A stretch of DNA of 64,000 bases from Limiplasma sp048370855 (GTDB taxonomy: Bacteria > Bacillota > Clostridia > Christensenellales > Aristaeellaceae). The stretch is from contig DBGEOK010000044.1 of assembly GCA_048370855.1 (NCBI GenBank), forward strand, positions 1 to 64,000, given 5' to 3'. The translations under genes were made by a program, and so were the position numbers. This document shows, one piece after another, positions 30,563-39,165 of the stretch. Under the pieces are notes generated by a model. It was not told where the DNA came from, ran no database searches, and was given only the letters and a program-made list of their open reading frames with translations. The number at the start of each line of letters is the position of its first letter. The first letter of the stretch is position 1.

Positions 30563-30935
30563 AGAATCCTTCCGGCAGGTCGGCGTCGTCTACCGGCGTG
30601 AAGCCGTCAGGCGCTTGGCTGCTCCTGGGCGTCAAAAACTCCACTTCTTCGGCTGTTAATTCCAGCGTGGCGTGTGTGTTCCCGTCGCTGCCTGCGTAAG
30701 CCCGCGCGGTTACGGGACCGCAGGTCATGACCTTTCGCCCCTTGGTCAGGTACTTGGCGCAGTTCTCGCCCAGCGCCCGCCAGGCCGTCACCCGGAAATA
30801 GTCGGCCTCCGGCTGGTTTCCCGCCCGCGCGCGCCGGTTCACGGCCACGGTGAAGTTGCAAACCGGCGTGCCGTCCTGCGTGGTGCGCAGCTCCGGGTCG
30901 CGGGTCAGGTTGCCGATGATGGTGCACTTGTTCAC
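30561..30935 (-). CDS. ssb: Single-stranded DNA-binding protein
   Basis: A 124-residue SSB with an OB fold: MNKCTIIGNLTRDPELRTTQ, GTPVCNFTVAVNRR, ADYFRVTAWRALGENCAKYLTKG (in parts). It is shorter than host SSB, with almost no linker before the acidic tip VDDADLPEGF that recruits replication proteins. It starts with GTG at 30935, seven bases after GGAGG. The same tip is encoded at the end of the primase. Confidence 0.95.
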   Translation of the reverse strand: MNKCTIIGNLTRDPELRTTQDGTPVCNFTVAVNRRARAGNQPEADYFRVTAWRALGENCAKYLTKGRKVMTCGPVTARAYAGSDGNTHATLELTAEEVEFLTPRSSQAPDGFTPVDDADLPEGF

Positions 30936-30936
30936 A

Positions 30937-31317
30937 TCAAGCCCTCCCGTCCACTATCTTGGCGAGAAGATCCCCTAGCATGCTGTTCTTCAGCGATGGG
31001 GCTGCGCCTTTTTGCTCCGCTTCGTCCATCTTGCGCATACTTGTAAGCTCCATTTCCTCCAACAGAAGGGCATGCGTTAGGCCGACTTTGAAATCATCCG
31101 GCATATCTCGCAGAAAGCCTAAAAAGCTGTTCATTACGTCACGCTCGCGGCCACAAAAGGCTGCTTGCAAGGTCATCATTTCATCGCCGGGAGCATACGG
31201 CACATTTTCACCTACCAATAAAATAAAGCAGTCGCCGTCTATGATCTGGACGCCATCCATCTTTTTCATGCCTTCCTCGCCGACGGCCTCAATCGTTATC
31301 CTATACTGTTTACTCAC
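30937..31317 (-). CDS. Phage protein of unknown function
   Basis: A 126-residue protein starting at GTG 31317 (AAGGAG eight bases before). It contains YRITIEAVGEEGMKKMDGVQII, FILLVGENVPYAPGDEMM and acidic helix to the end. I do not recognise the family. It lies between ssb and the ORF6C-like gene in the early operon and its stop abuts the ssb start. Confidence 0.6.
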   Translation of the reverse strand: MSKQYRITIEAVGEEGMKKMDGVQIIDGDCFILLVGENVPYAPGDEMMTLQAAFCGRERDVMNSFLGFLRDMPDDFKVGLTHALLLEEMELTSMRKMDEAEQKGAAPSLKNSMLGDLLAKIVDGRA

Positions 31318-31334
31318 CTTATTCGCTCCTTCCG

Positions 31335-31769
31335 TTATTTTGCACCGCCTTGCGGTATTGTGCTTCTTGCCTTGATGGTCTTCATGGCCTTGTAATCGTC
31401 CCACATCCGCGCCTGTTCCAGCGCCACGCTATACTCGCAGCGGGGCAGCTCGCGCACGCTGGTGACGCCGGTAATCAGCCGCACGGCCCGCCTGATCGCG
31501 TTGGCCGTGGCCTTCTCGCAGCCTTCCGCGCGATACTGGGCGCATAGCTCCGCCGCCCGGCTTCGGATAGCCTCGTTGATGGCGCTCGCCTGCGCGGGCG
31601 TTACCTTGGTCAGCAATCGCACCTGCTGTTCCAGCGCCGCCATGCGCTCGTTCGTCGCCCGTACCATGTCGGCCATGCCGCGCATCACTTCCACCACCGG
31701 GGCGAGGGCCTGCTGCATTTCCGTGGCCAGCGTGGGGGAGCTTTCGCCCGCCTTTACGATCTCGTTCAT
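31335..31769 (-). CDS. ORF6C-like phage regulatory protein
   Basis: A 144-residue protein. Residues about 25-55 are coiled coil; residues about 57-125 match the ORF6C domain (KVTPAQASAINEAIRSRAAEL, then AIRRAVRLITGVTSVRELP). This domain is often attached to phage anti-repressors; here it stands alone. It is part of the early operon and three bases after the DUF3102 gene. Confidence 0.65.
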   Translation of the reverse strand: MNEIVKAGESSPTLATEMQQALAPVVEVMRGMADMVRATNERMAALEQQVRLLTKVTPAQASAINEAIRSRAAELCAQYRAEGCEKATANAIRRAVRLITGVTSVRELPRCEYSVALEQARMWDDYKAMKTIKARSTIPQGGAK

Positions 31770-31771
31770 GG

Positions 31772-33007
31772 TCAGCCCTCCTGCTCAATGTAGACGGTCG
31801 TGTTAAGGGAGCGCCGCGCGCCTGCCACCCAGGCTTCCACCATATCCACGTAATGCCGTATCTGCTGCCGGTCGCTTTCCGGCATCCGCACCATTTCCAT
31901 GCCCATATGGGGCAGTACGCCCACCGCGCCGATGAAAGCACGCACCGCCGCCGCCAGCTCGCCGACGGTCAGGCCGCCGCTTCCGGTCGCGTCTCCCCGC
32001 ACGTCCTGCGCCCGCTGGTTCAGCAGCTCGCGCTGCGCCTGCTGCCGCAGCTCGGCCTGCCGCTCGGCGTAGCTCTCGGCCTCGTCCAGCTCTTGACGCA
32101 ACCGGTCGATCTCGGCCTGCGCTTCCGGGCTGATGCCTCCGGCAGGCGCGGTCTTGGCCGCTTCTCTCGCCTTTTCCAGTTGATCGAGCAATTTATTTTG
32201 CGTCGTCCGAGCCAATGCCTCGGCATGCCGTAGCCGTTGCAGCTCCCGCTCGGCTTCGGCGGCGCGGGCCTCGCTCATTTGCTGTGCTTCCTTATACGCT
32301 TGCGCCGTTTCCTCGGCCTTTTTTTGGGCCTTCACGGCCTCTTGCAGCTCCCGCAGGCTCATGTCCTCGCTTGCGGCCTTCTCGGCCATAGGCTCCCGTT
32401 CAGCCTCCGGCAGCGCGAGGATGGCCTGAATTTTGCTGATGGGCAGCTTGTTCATCATGCTGCCGCTGTGTACGCAGCGGGCAGCCTGCATCAGCTTTTG
32501 CGCGTTGCGCTCGCTCATGCCCGTATTCGTGCGTACCCATGCCTCCCATTGGCCGTGGGGCACAAGCCCCGCGTCCTTGGCCTCGTTCAGGCAGCGGCCC
32601 ACCTCCAGGATATTTTCATAGGCCCCCTGGATGTGGGTGGCGATGCGGTATTCGATGTTCGCTAACGTCACGGCGGCGGCGGGCGGGAGGGGTGAAGGCG
32701 CGGCCAGCTCGCCGCGCGTCATGGCGTGCAGTTCGTCCCATTCCACGGTTTTGCCGTTCACCAGCACGTCCCAGCGGGCCCAGCCGCTTTCATTGCGCTT
32801 GCTGCTTACATACAGCGCCAGCGCCTCCTGCGCTTCGCCGAAGGTGCCGTACCCCTCCGGCTTGATATAGCCTTTGCTTATCAGCCTGCGCGGGGCCTCT
32901 TTGTCTTTCTGCGCCCATGCGCCATAACCGCCGTCCGGCAGCTCGGCCACGTACAGCGCCCGCCTGCCTGGGTCGATGTAGGTTACTTTCATTTCCTCGC
33001 TACGCAT
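31772..33007 (-). CDS. DUF3102 phage protein
   Basis: A 411-residue protein. After an N-terminal domain (about 1-100) comes a DUF3102 region: IEYRIATHIQGAYENILEVGRCLNEAKDAGLVPHGQWEAWV (in parts) and SERNAQKLMQAARC. Then a long coiled coil (about 215-340) and a C-terminal helical domain. DUF3102 proteins are common in phage and plasmid replication regions, possibly ParB-like, with no settled role. ATG 33007 overlaps the previous stop; ATG 32992 is an alternative with poorer spacing. Confidence 0.75.
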   Translation of the reverse strand: MRSEEMKVTYIDPGRRALYVAELPDGGYGAWAQKDKEAPRRLISKGYIKPEGYGTFGEAQEALALYVSSKRNESGWARWDVLVNGKTVEWDELHAMTRGELAAPSPLPPAAAVTLANIEYRIATHIQGAYENILEVGRCLNEAKDAGLVPHGQWEAWVRTNTGMSERNAQKLMQAARCVHSGSMMNKLPISKIQAILALPEAEREPMAEKAASEDMSLRELQEAVKAQKKAEETAQAYKEAQQMSEARAAEAERELQRLRHAEALARTTQNKLLDQLEKAREAAKTAPAGGISPEAQAEIDRLRQELDEAESYAERQAELRQQAQRELLNQRAQDVRGDATGSGGLTVGELAAAVRAFIGAVGVLPHMGMEMVRMPESDRQQIRHYVDMVEAWVAGARRSLNTTVYIEQEG

Positions 33008-33302
33008 TGCTTTTCTGTTCTCCCTTCATCGTCTTGTACTTCTCGCACAGCGCATACGGCCCGCAGCAGTAGCGCCGGTAATGCTCGTTGCGCGGGTCGC
33101 AGCCGGGGTAAACCGTCTTCACGCCGCCGCAGGTGAGGTAATAGCGGCCCCGGTAGCTGCTCCGGTGCTGGAAGCACGGGCAGCGCGCCCGCAGGCCGTC
33201 GCCGGGGACGCCGCGCACCGGCTGGCGGCAGTTGCACGTCTCGCCGGTTTCCAGCGGTCTGCCGCAGTCCAGGCAGACGCGCCCCGCAATCGTGTGTCGC
33301 AT
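33000..33302 (-). CDS. Cys-rich zinc-binding-like phage protein
   Basis: A 100-residue protein with twelve or so cysteines in CxxC-type pairs: VCLDCGRPLETGETCNC, ARCPCF, YYLTCGG, YCCGPYALC. It likely folds around zinc ions. No family is recognised. It follows the primase gene by a few bases in the early operon. Confidence 0.6.
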   Translation of the reverse strand: MRHTIAGRVCLDCGRPLETGETCNCRQPVRGVPGDGLRARCPCFQHRSSYRGRYYLTCGGVKTVYPGCDPRNEHYRRYCCGPYALCEKYKTMKGEQKSNA

Positions 33303-33314
33303 GGTTTCGCCTCC

Positions 33315-36065
33315 TTACTTAAATTCTTCCGGCAGGTCGGCGTCGTCCACCTGTGCAAAGCCTTCCATGTCGGCGGGGGACAGGGGGATGCGCAGTTGCT
33401 CGCTGGCTACCTTGGGGCCGTCGATCATGCGGCGGGGAATCCACAGCAGCCGTTGGCATTTGCCGTCTATCCATTTCGGGCGGGTGGCACTGTCGCTGGT
33501 GGTGGTTTCCGCTGTCAGTACGCCGTCCTCGCGCATCTGCTTGTATAGCATCTTGGAAGTGAGCGGGAACGCCTGCCCCTGGTCGCTGCACAGCTTGGCC
33601 ACCGCCCGGTAGGCCACGTTGGGCAGCAAATAATAAAAATCAGCGTCCATATAGCCGATCATATCCTTTAAGGCGCTGGGCGCGTGCCCGTCCACGCCGG
33701 GTCCCGTGGTCAGGTCGCGCACGGAGGCGCTTTTGCTCAGTAGTAGCTCGCTGATGGTGGAGAGGAATAGCTTGCTTGGGCGTTCTTCCCGCATTTCGTT
33801 GGCTTGTCTGCGGCTGTTGTCCGTTACCACGGCCCAGGCGTGGGCGCTCATTTCCACGCACTCGTCCGTCGTCAAGGCTCCCATGTCCCGCATATACCGC
33901 AGCATGCTGTCGTACCCCAGCATCATGTGGGCTATGGCTTCGGCGCTGCGTCCGTGCTGGCCCTTTGTTTTTTCCAGGGCGACAGCGCGGTTTTGCACAA
34001 AGGTTTTATGCAGCAGTTGCGGCAACTCGTCGATCTGTTTGAGCAGCCACCGGATGTAGCCTTGCATGCTCTTTTGCAGGTAGCCTTGGCGGGCTAACTC
34101 CTGCGTCTCCGTCAGGCTTTCGCTGGCTGGCACGTTGCCCGGTTTCACATTCACGAAGTAGAAGCGGGCCATGCCGCTTTCGCCCACGCCCGGCGTGTCC
34201 TCGCCGCTGATGATCGCCACACCGCGCGGCGGCATGCTCTCCTGTAAGCTCAAATCGCTTTTCATGCGTCCCCTTTCCGCGCCGTCACCGAAGGCGCGTG
34301 CAAGGCTCTGCGCGGTCGCTTCCATCTTTTTGCGCTCTTGCAAGCTGGAAACGGGGTGATAGTCGTCCACCACGATGGGCATATCCTTGAGCCAAAAAGC
34401 CTTCTTGCGGATAAAATTGGCCGTGTCGTTGAAGGAAGCGGGAAGGTTCCGGTTGTTGAAGTTGCCGAAGTGAGAGAGGGCCAGCGCCGCCGCCGTGCTC
34501 TTGCGTCCTCCGGTGCCGCCCAGCAGGAACAGCGCGTAAGCCGGGGCGACGCCGGTTGCTTCCAGAAATTCGCGCAGCGGCGCGAGAAAGACCGTACCCA
34601 ACAGCGGAACGCAGATGTGCTCGGCGATGACGTTGCGCAGGTTAAGCGTCATTAGCGCGCCATCCTGATAGCTGATTTTGTCAAATTCCGGCGCGCCTCC
34701 CCCGTCCAGGCGGTACAGGTTCAGCCCGCTGGCCAGCGATACGGTCACGCCCTCCGCTCCGATGGCCCCGCCCTCGTACAAGTAGGCCCACTTGCCGCCG
34801 ATCTTGCGCCAGCCGGTATGCGTGTACTGGGTCACGCGCTCGCAGGTTTCCCGCCCCACCTCGCTGATCGCGTAGCGCAGCCGGTCTTTCACCGTGTTGC
34901 CCGGCGCGATATTCGCGCGGAAATCCCAATTCTTCGTCACCCATCCCATGCTGTCAAACTGGTCTGTCTTTACGCTCACGCGGGGCAGGGGCGCGCCGTT
35001 CATCGTCCAGCCGTCCAGCACGGTTTCCTGGGTGACGTTCACGCCGTCGTCGCGCGATACCACGGCGCGGGGCAGCACCACGAAGTTGGCCAGCGGCTTG
35101 GGGCCTTCCGCAGTTTCTTGGCAAATGCGTCCGTTGTCCACGCAGTAGCCGTACACGCGGTTGTAATACTCGGCGACGGCGTCTCGCTGCGCCAGGGCGT
35201 CACCCGTGTAATTTTCCGCGGCCTCCATGGCGCGCTTTAGCGCGTCCTCGCCAGCCGACCGGCCCAGCAGCTTGAATAGGTCGCTGATGTCGCCCTTGGG
35301 CGGCAGCTCCGCGCATATCTTGGCAAGGTTGATAATACGCACGCGCTTGGCCAGCTTGTAAACGCTTTGCGCCACCTGCCCCGCGTGGCTGCGGCCCACG
35401 TCGTCGTTGTCGGGGATGATGTACACGTCCGCGCCGGTCAGGCTGGGGCTGTAATCGCCTGCCAGCCATTTGCCCGCGCCCATCGGGTTGGTGGTGGCTG
35501 CGTGGCCCAGCTTGGCCATGTTGTCGCAGTCCTTTTCGCCCTCCACCACAAAGACCGGCTGGCCCGCTTTGATGGCTGCCAGCAGCTCCGGCAGCCGGTA
35601 CAGCACCAGCCGCGCGCCATCTTTGGTATACTTGTAGCCTTCCGGCTTGCTAGGGTCTGGCTGGCGCAGGCTGAAGGTCTTGCTCCCGTCAGGGCATTGG
35701 TAACGGCAGGCTTCAAACAGCACCTTGCCGGTTTCGTCTCGGTAAGGGTAAGCGCATACAAATTTGCCGCGCGGCTTCTTCCCGCCACCCTTCCTCGCGG
35801 GTCCGGTCGGCTTGGCCGGGTAGACGTTCAGCCCGTCAGGGGCGTCGCGCTCGCGGAACAGATCGCGCATCTTTAGGCCCATGGCGTCCAGCACGGCTTC
35901 CGTGGCGCATCCCGCCTGGCATTTCAGCACGATGCCCTTGTCGCCGTCCCGCACACACAGGCTGGCGGTTTTGTCGTCGTGGGCGGGGCATCTGCAAATG
36001 TATTCGCCGCTGCCGTTCGGCCCGGATTCCACGTGCAGGCGGCTTAAAAATTCGCGGATGTCCAT
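33315..36065 (-). CDS. Primase-helicase (CHC2/TOPRIM + DUF927-type ATPase)
   Basis: A 916-residue replication protein from ATG 36065 behind AGGGGGAG. The CHC2-type zinc motif is at 26-53 (CPAH, then KCQAGC). TOPRIM metal residues are EGEKD (174-178) and DNDD (218-221). A DUF927-like helicase/ATPase module has Walker A GGTGGRKS (515-522) and an acidic DDYHP Walker B-like strand. It would prime and unwind phage DNA. Its last residues (VDDADLPEEF) copy the SSB acidic tip, and the DNA there matches the ssb gene end. Confidence 0.88.
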   Translation of the reverse strand: MDIREFLSRLHVESGPNGSGEYICRCPAHDDKTASLCVRDGDKGIVLKCQAGCATEAVLDAMGLKMRDLFRERDAPDGLNVYPAKPTGPARKGGGKKPRGKFVCAYPYRDETGKVLFEACRYQCPDGSKTFSLRQPDPSKPEGYKYTKDGARLVLYRLPELLAAIKAGQPVFVVEGEKDCDNMAKLGHAATTNPMGAGKWLAGDYSPSLTGADVYIIPDNDDVGRSHAGQVAQSVYKLAKRVRIINLAKICAELPPKGDISDLFKLLGRSAGEDALKRAMEAAENYTGDALAQRDAVAEYYNRVYGYCVDNGRICQETAEGPKPLANFVVLPRAVVSRDDGVNVTQETVLDGWTMNGAPLPRVSVKTDQFDSMGWVTKNWDFRANIAPGNTVKDRLRYAISEVGRETCERVTQYTHTGWRKIGGKWAYLYEGGAIGAEGVTVSLASGLNLYRLDGGGAPEFDKISYQDGALMTLNLRNVIAEHICVPLLGTVFLAPLREFLEATGVAPAYALFLLGGTGGRKSTAAALALSHFGNFNNRNLPASFNDTANFIRKKAFWLKDMPIVVDDYHPVSSLQERKKMEATAQSLARAFGDGAERGRMKSDLSLQESMPPRGVAIISGEDTPGVGESGMARFYFVNVKPGNVPASESLTETQELARQGYLQKSMQGYIRWLLKQIDELPQLLHKTFVQNRAVALEKTKGQHGRSAEAIAHMMLGYDSMLRYMRDMGALTTDECVEMSAHAWAVVTDNSRRQANEMREERPSKLFLSTISELLLSKSASVRDLTTGPGVDGHAPSALKDMIGYMDADFYYLLPNVAYRAVAKLCSDQGQAFPLTSKMLYKQMREDGVLTAETTTSDSATRPKWIDGKCQRLLWIPRRMIDGPKVASEQLRIPLSPADMEGFAQVDDADLPEEFK

Positions 36066-36078
36066 GCGCCGCTCCCCC

Positions 36079-36420
36079 TTATCTCTCCGGTCGTTTCGTC
36101 TGCTCGCGCACGCGCGCCTCAATGGCCGCGTGCACTTCGTCCATCTGGAAAACAAAGGCTTTTCCCGGCTTCGTGCAGGGCATCCAGCCCTCGCGGATGG
36201 CCCTGCGGATGGCGGAAACGCTCAGTCCGGTTTCCGCGCTCACGGTTTCGATGCCCACACCTTCCGGCTGCTTTAGTAGCGCGGCCACCGTGTCAACGTC
36301 CACCACCGCGCGGGTGCCTAGCTGCATGCTGGGGACTTCTCCCGTCCGCACCGCCCGACGCATCCGGCCTTCGCTGATGTTCAGCGCCGCCGCCGCTTCC
36401 CGAATGGTCATGAATTTCAC
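36079..36420 (-). CDS. Tandem excisionase-type HTH protein
   Basis: A 113-residue protein starting at GTG 36420, six bases after GGAGGG. It has two successive winged-HTH-like units: MTIREAAAALNISEGRMRRAV with RAVVDVDTVAALL, and ETVSAETGLSVSAIRRAIREG with AFVFQMDEVHAAI. Single units of this type occur in excisionases and MerR-like proteins. It could bend DNA for replication, excision or early control. Confidence 0.65.
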   Translation of the reverse strand: MKFMTIREAAAALNISEGRMRRAVRTGEVPSMQLGTRAVVDVDTVAALLKQPEGVGIETVSAETGLSVSAIRRAIREGWMPCTKPGKAFVFQMDEVHAAIEARVREQTKRPER

Positions 36421-36437
36421 GGTCAGCCCTCCATTCC

Positions 36438-36920
36438 TCAAATTCCGGCCAGCGCCTTGTCGATGGCCGCGATGGTTTCCTCCATCACCTGACGCAGCTC
36501 CACTGCCTTGGCCCGGATGGCCGCCGCCGCTGGCTGCTCGTCGGGGGTAATGCGCCCGTCGCGCGCCACCGCCGCAAAGCGCAGCGCGATTTCCTGGGCT
36601 GCGGCTGTGCTGCCTCCGCTCAACGCCACCGCCCAGCCCAGCGCAGCCCGCGCCAGCTCGCTGCTTCCCACGCTGCCATAGTCCGGCAGCAGCGGGCAGC
36701 ACGCGCGGATGTGCGCCGTCTTCAGGTCGGGGTCGCCATAGGCTTCCACCATCTTCTGCACCGCATCGCAAGGGGGAGTAGTGCGCCCGGTTTCGTAGTC
36801 GGCCAGCGCCTCGCAGCTCACGTAGATTTCGCTGGCCGTGCGCTCGCGGCTGGCGTGCAGCGGGTTGTGCTGCGCCGCCAGCATCCGGGCGCGGTAGTAA
36901 ATGTTGGCTGGGTCTTTCAC
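36438..36920 (-). CDS. XRE-type HTH phage regulator
   Basis: A 160-residue protein from GTG 36920 (AGGAGG seven bases before). Residues about 18-60 look like a degenerate XRE helix-turn-helix (RERTASEIYVSCEALADYETGRTTPP), followed by a helical C-terminal domain. It is the third early gene after the rightmost early promoter, a Cro-like or replication-associated regulator. Confidence 0.6.
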   Translation of the reverse strand: MKDPANIYYRARMLAAQHNPLHASRERTASEIYVSCEALADYETGRTTPPCDAVQKMVEAYGDPDLKTAHIRACCPLLPDYGSVGSSELARAALGWAVALSGGSTAAAQEIALRFAAVARDGRITPDEQPAAAAIRAKAVELRQVMEETIAAIDKALAGI

Positions 36921-36921
36921 G

Positions 36922-37161
36922 TCAAATCCTCCTGCTTGGGCGGTCCATTAGCTCAACAGGCAGCCATGCCTCATCGAAAAGTACCATTCCTAAAACATGC
37001 TCGTCTATTACGAGCGCCCCGCCGTCCAGCAGCCATGTGTTAAGCTGTTCATATAAGCGTTCCATTTCCTCCACGTTTGCGCGTTCCACAATCACCATCA
37101 AACGGGGCGTCGGTTTCTTGGGTGGGGGAGGCGGCGGCGGGGTTATTGCGTGTGGAATCAT
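36922..37161 (-). CDS. Small phage protein with polyproline lead
   Basis: A 79-residue protein starting at ATG 37161, which overlaps the upstream stop (ATGA). It begins IPHAITPPPPPPPKKPTPR and then has a compact domain (LMVIVERANVEEMERLYEQL, VIDEHVLGMVLFDEAWLPV). No family is recognised. The run of seven prolines would slow ribosomes. Confidence 0.55.
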   Translation of the reverse strand: MIPHAITPPPPPPPKKPTPRLMVIVERANVEEMERLYEQLNTWLLDGGALVIDEHVLGMVLFDEAWLPVELMDRPSRRI

Positions 37162-37487
37162 ACCCGTGCCTCCCAATCCGGGCAGCAGTCCGACCCGTCC
37201 GTTCTATCCCGCAGACAGTCGCCGAATATACGGCAGGTGTCGCAGCCGATCTTCTCATTTTGCATGCTGTGCGGGCGTTCGGCTATGGTAACGGTGTTGC
37301 CGGTCAAGATGCCCACCAGCTCCGGCACGCGACGAACAGTCACATAGCGCGGGGCGATATAGTTGCCTTCAATATCTTCGCGGACGGCCCTCTCGCTGGT
37401 GTTGGCGGTCAGGCCGCTGTAGGCCTGTTGGTCGGCGTGGTCATACAGCGCGTAGAAGTACACGTTCATGATCTCGGTGTTACCCAT
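37158..37487 (-). CDS. First early-operon protein, unknown function
   Basis: A 109-residue protein from ATG 37487 behind GAGG. It contains YFYALYDHADQQAYSGLTANTSERAV, YIAPRYVTVRRVPELVGI and a C-terminal cysteine set (CDTCRIFGDC, CCPDW) suggesting zinc or redox binding. It is the first gene downstream of the early promoter at 37598-37626. Confidence 0.6.
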   Translation of the reverse strand: MGNTEIMNVYFYALYDHADQQAYSGLTANTSERAVREDIEGNYIAPRYVTVRRVPELVGILTGNTVTIAERPHSMQNEKIGCDTCRIFGDCLRDRTDGSDCCPDWEARV

Positions 37488-37597
37488 GTTTCTGCCTCGC
37501 TTTCTGCCATATATGGCGTTTTTGATGGTTGTGTTTGGCCTTGTTATCACTGGCGTTTAGAGCGTATCTGCCCGACAATAATGCTGGACATATTGGC

Positions 37598-37626
37598 ATT
37601 ATAATTCTGATATTCCGAAATGTCAA
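37598..37626 (-). promoter_or_regulatory. Early (PR-like) promoter
   Basis: On the minus strand TTGACA (37621-37626) is exactly 17 bases from TATAAT (37598-37603), a consensus promoter facing the early operon. It lies between the repressor gene and the first early gene, where CI would act. Confidence 0.85.
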
Positions 37627-37662
37627 CGCATAATGCTAAATAATCCAAAATACAATCAAGAC

Positions 37663-37681
37663 ATGCAAAAATGAATTGCAT
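37663..37681. promoter_or_regulatory. Candidate repressor operator
   Basis: ATGCAA and TTGCAT arms are separated by AAATGAA. A second short dyad GCATAATGC lies at 37628-37636, beside the early -35. Both fall in the intergenic region between the divergent repressor and early genes. Confidence 0.5.
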
Positions 37682-37718
37682 CATGTTAAGATATACAACA
37701 AAAAAGGAAGGTGTAAAG

Positions 37719-38243
37719 ATGGGACAGATGCGGGACGTATTGCGCAAATTGCGGAGTGAGCGGGAAGAAAAGCAAAGTACAGTAGCGGATGCGCTTCTCA
37801 TTTCTCGCGGAACGTATTCATCATATGAAAATGGGATTACACCGCCTACGGAAGTTTGTATAAAACTAGCTGACTATTTTGACGTATCACTTGAATATTT
37901 ACTAGGTTTAAGTAATGAACGTAAACCAGCGGGCGGACGGCTGGCCGCCGCGTTTTCCTCTCTGGCTAAACTGGCGGGCGACGCAGCGCCAACAGCTAAT
38001 GATATGGCGGGCCTGCTCGAAGCGGCGGCGCGGTACTATCAAAAGGGCGCATGCTGCGGTGATCTCCCGCTGCATGCGCTGAAGGGCTTTCATGTGGGAC
38101 TGTGCGCGGCGCTGGCAGCCGCCGTCCAGGAGGATAGCCCGGCCCTGCTCGATAGCGTGAACGCGGCGGCGGTTGCCGCGCTGGATATAACCAAAATGCC
38201 TGCGGTATTTTACGAAAGCAAACAAGGAGGAACAAACCTATGA
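37719..38243 (+). CDS. CI-like lysogeny repressor (XRE family)
   Basis: A 174-residue protein from ATG 37719 behind AAGGAAGG. Residues 1-65 are an XRE helix-turn-helix (MRDVLRKLRSEREEKQSTVA, SRGTYSSYENGITPP, LADYFDVSLEYLLGLS in parts). The C-terminal half is alanine-rich helix with no LexA-like Ser-Lys protease, so induction is probably not by RecA-driven self-cleavage. It is divergent to the early operon and overlaps the secreted-protein gene (ATGA), so both are made in the lysogen. Confidence 0.88.
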   Translation: MGQMRDVLRKLRSEREEKQSTVADALLISRGTYSSYENGITPPTEVCIKLADYFDVSLEYLLGLSNERKPAGGRLAAAFSSLAKLAGDAAPTANDMAGLLEAAARYYQKGACCGDLPLHALKGFHVGLCAALAAAVQEDSPALLDSVNAAAVAALDITKMPAVFYESKQGGTNL

Positions 38244-38992
38244 AAAAACTGCTTGCTTTGGCTCTCTCCCTCGCGCTTTTCCTGCCCGTGGCAGCGTTGG
38301 CTGACGTTCTCGCGGATGGCTGGCAGGATGCCAGCATGGAGGAATTGCAGGATGCGCAGCAAAGCATCTTGAACCGAATCAGCGAGCTGCGCGCTGCCGC
38401 TACGCCTGTGGTAGACGCCGCCCATTATGAGGGTGCAGGCACCGCTATGGTATCTGTCGATGCCTTCCCGTCCTATCCCTGCCGCATGGTCTTTGCCGTG
38501 GACGCCCCAGGCGATGCAAAGCTGGAAATAACGGGGGGAAAACAGCTTGGCTGGAAGCAAGAGTTTACCGCCGCGCCTGGTGATCTCTCCCGCGTGCTGT
38601 CATATGATTCCGTGAACTATGGAGGCAACGATCTCACGCTCCTGGTGACGACCTCATCCAACTGGACGCTGGATATATACCCGCTTGCGGAGACGGGAAC
38701 GGTCGCATTCAGCGGCGCGGGAAACGCTGTTAGCGACCTGTTTACCCTTAGTAGCCCGCAACTCGTCACCCTGTCCTATGATGGTTCTGCCGAATCCTCC
38801 GGCTATCTTTCGGTAACGGTCGTTACGCCTTCGCAATACGGCTATCTCCGGGAAAGCGTATTCAGTGAATCGGTCGGTGGCAAAAGCGGTACAACGGAAG
38901 TGTTCGTAAAACCAAAAAAGGATGACCAGCCGTGCTTTTATATCGTGGAGTGCAAACAAGGCATAATGTGGGAGATCGCGCCTAAAAATTGA
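38240..38992 (+). CDS. Secreted protein co-expressed with the repressor
   Basis: A 250-residue protein with an N-terminal signal peptide (MKKLLALALSLALFLPVAALA, cut near residue 21). The mature part begins with a helix (EELQDAQQSILNRISELRA) and then beta-rich sequence (LEITGGKQLGWKQEF, NWTLDIYPLAETGTVAF). No lipobox, transmembrane anchor or known domain is seen. Its ATG overlaps the repressor stop (ATGA) and a terminator follows at 39064. A lysogenic-conversion gene, acting outside the cell membrane, is the simplest reading. Confidence 0.75.
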   Translation: MKKLLALALSLALFLPVAALADVLADGWQDASMEELQDAQQSILNRISELRAAATPVVDAAHYEGAGTAMVSVDAFPSYPCRMVFAVDAPGDAKLEITGGKQLGWKQEFTAAPGDLSRVLSYDSVNYGGNDLTLLVTTSSNWTLDIYPLAETGTVAFSGAGNAVSDLFTLSSPQLVTLSYDGSAESSGYLSVTVVTPSQYGYLRESVFSESVGGKSGTTEVFVKPKKDDQPCFYIVECKQGIMWEIAPKN

Positions 38993-38996
38993 CGCC

Positions 38997-39119
38997 TTAC
39001 AGAATTTTGCGCTCAAACCTTACACTTTAAGCAGCCGCTTACACATTCGCTGTAATGCCAAAATCCCTTGATTTACAAGGGTTTTTGCTTCATTTTCAGG
39101 CTTCCTTACAGCCTTACAG
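38997..39119 (+). repeat. TTACAG/TTACAC repeats upstream of the integrase
   Basis: TTACAG or TTACAC occurs at 38997, 39020, 39039, 39106 and 39114, and the inverse CTGTAA at 39050. The same word is repeated beside attL. They may be integrase or excisionase sites controlling integrase expression. Confidence 0.45.
39064..39088 (+). terminator. Terminator after the lysogeny operon
   Basis: CCCTTG-ATTTA-CAAGGG followed by TTTTTGC on the plus strand, about 70 bases beyond the secreted-protein stop and before the integrase. Confidence 0.7.
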
Positions 39120-39165
39120 GAAAAAAACACATACCCCCATACACTATTTCATTGGAGGCGATACC

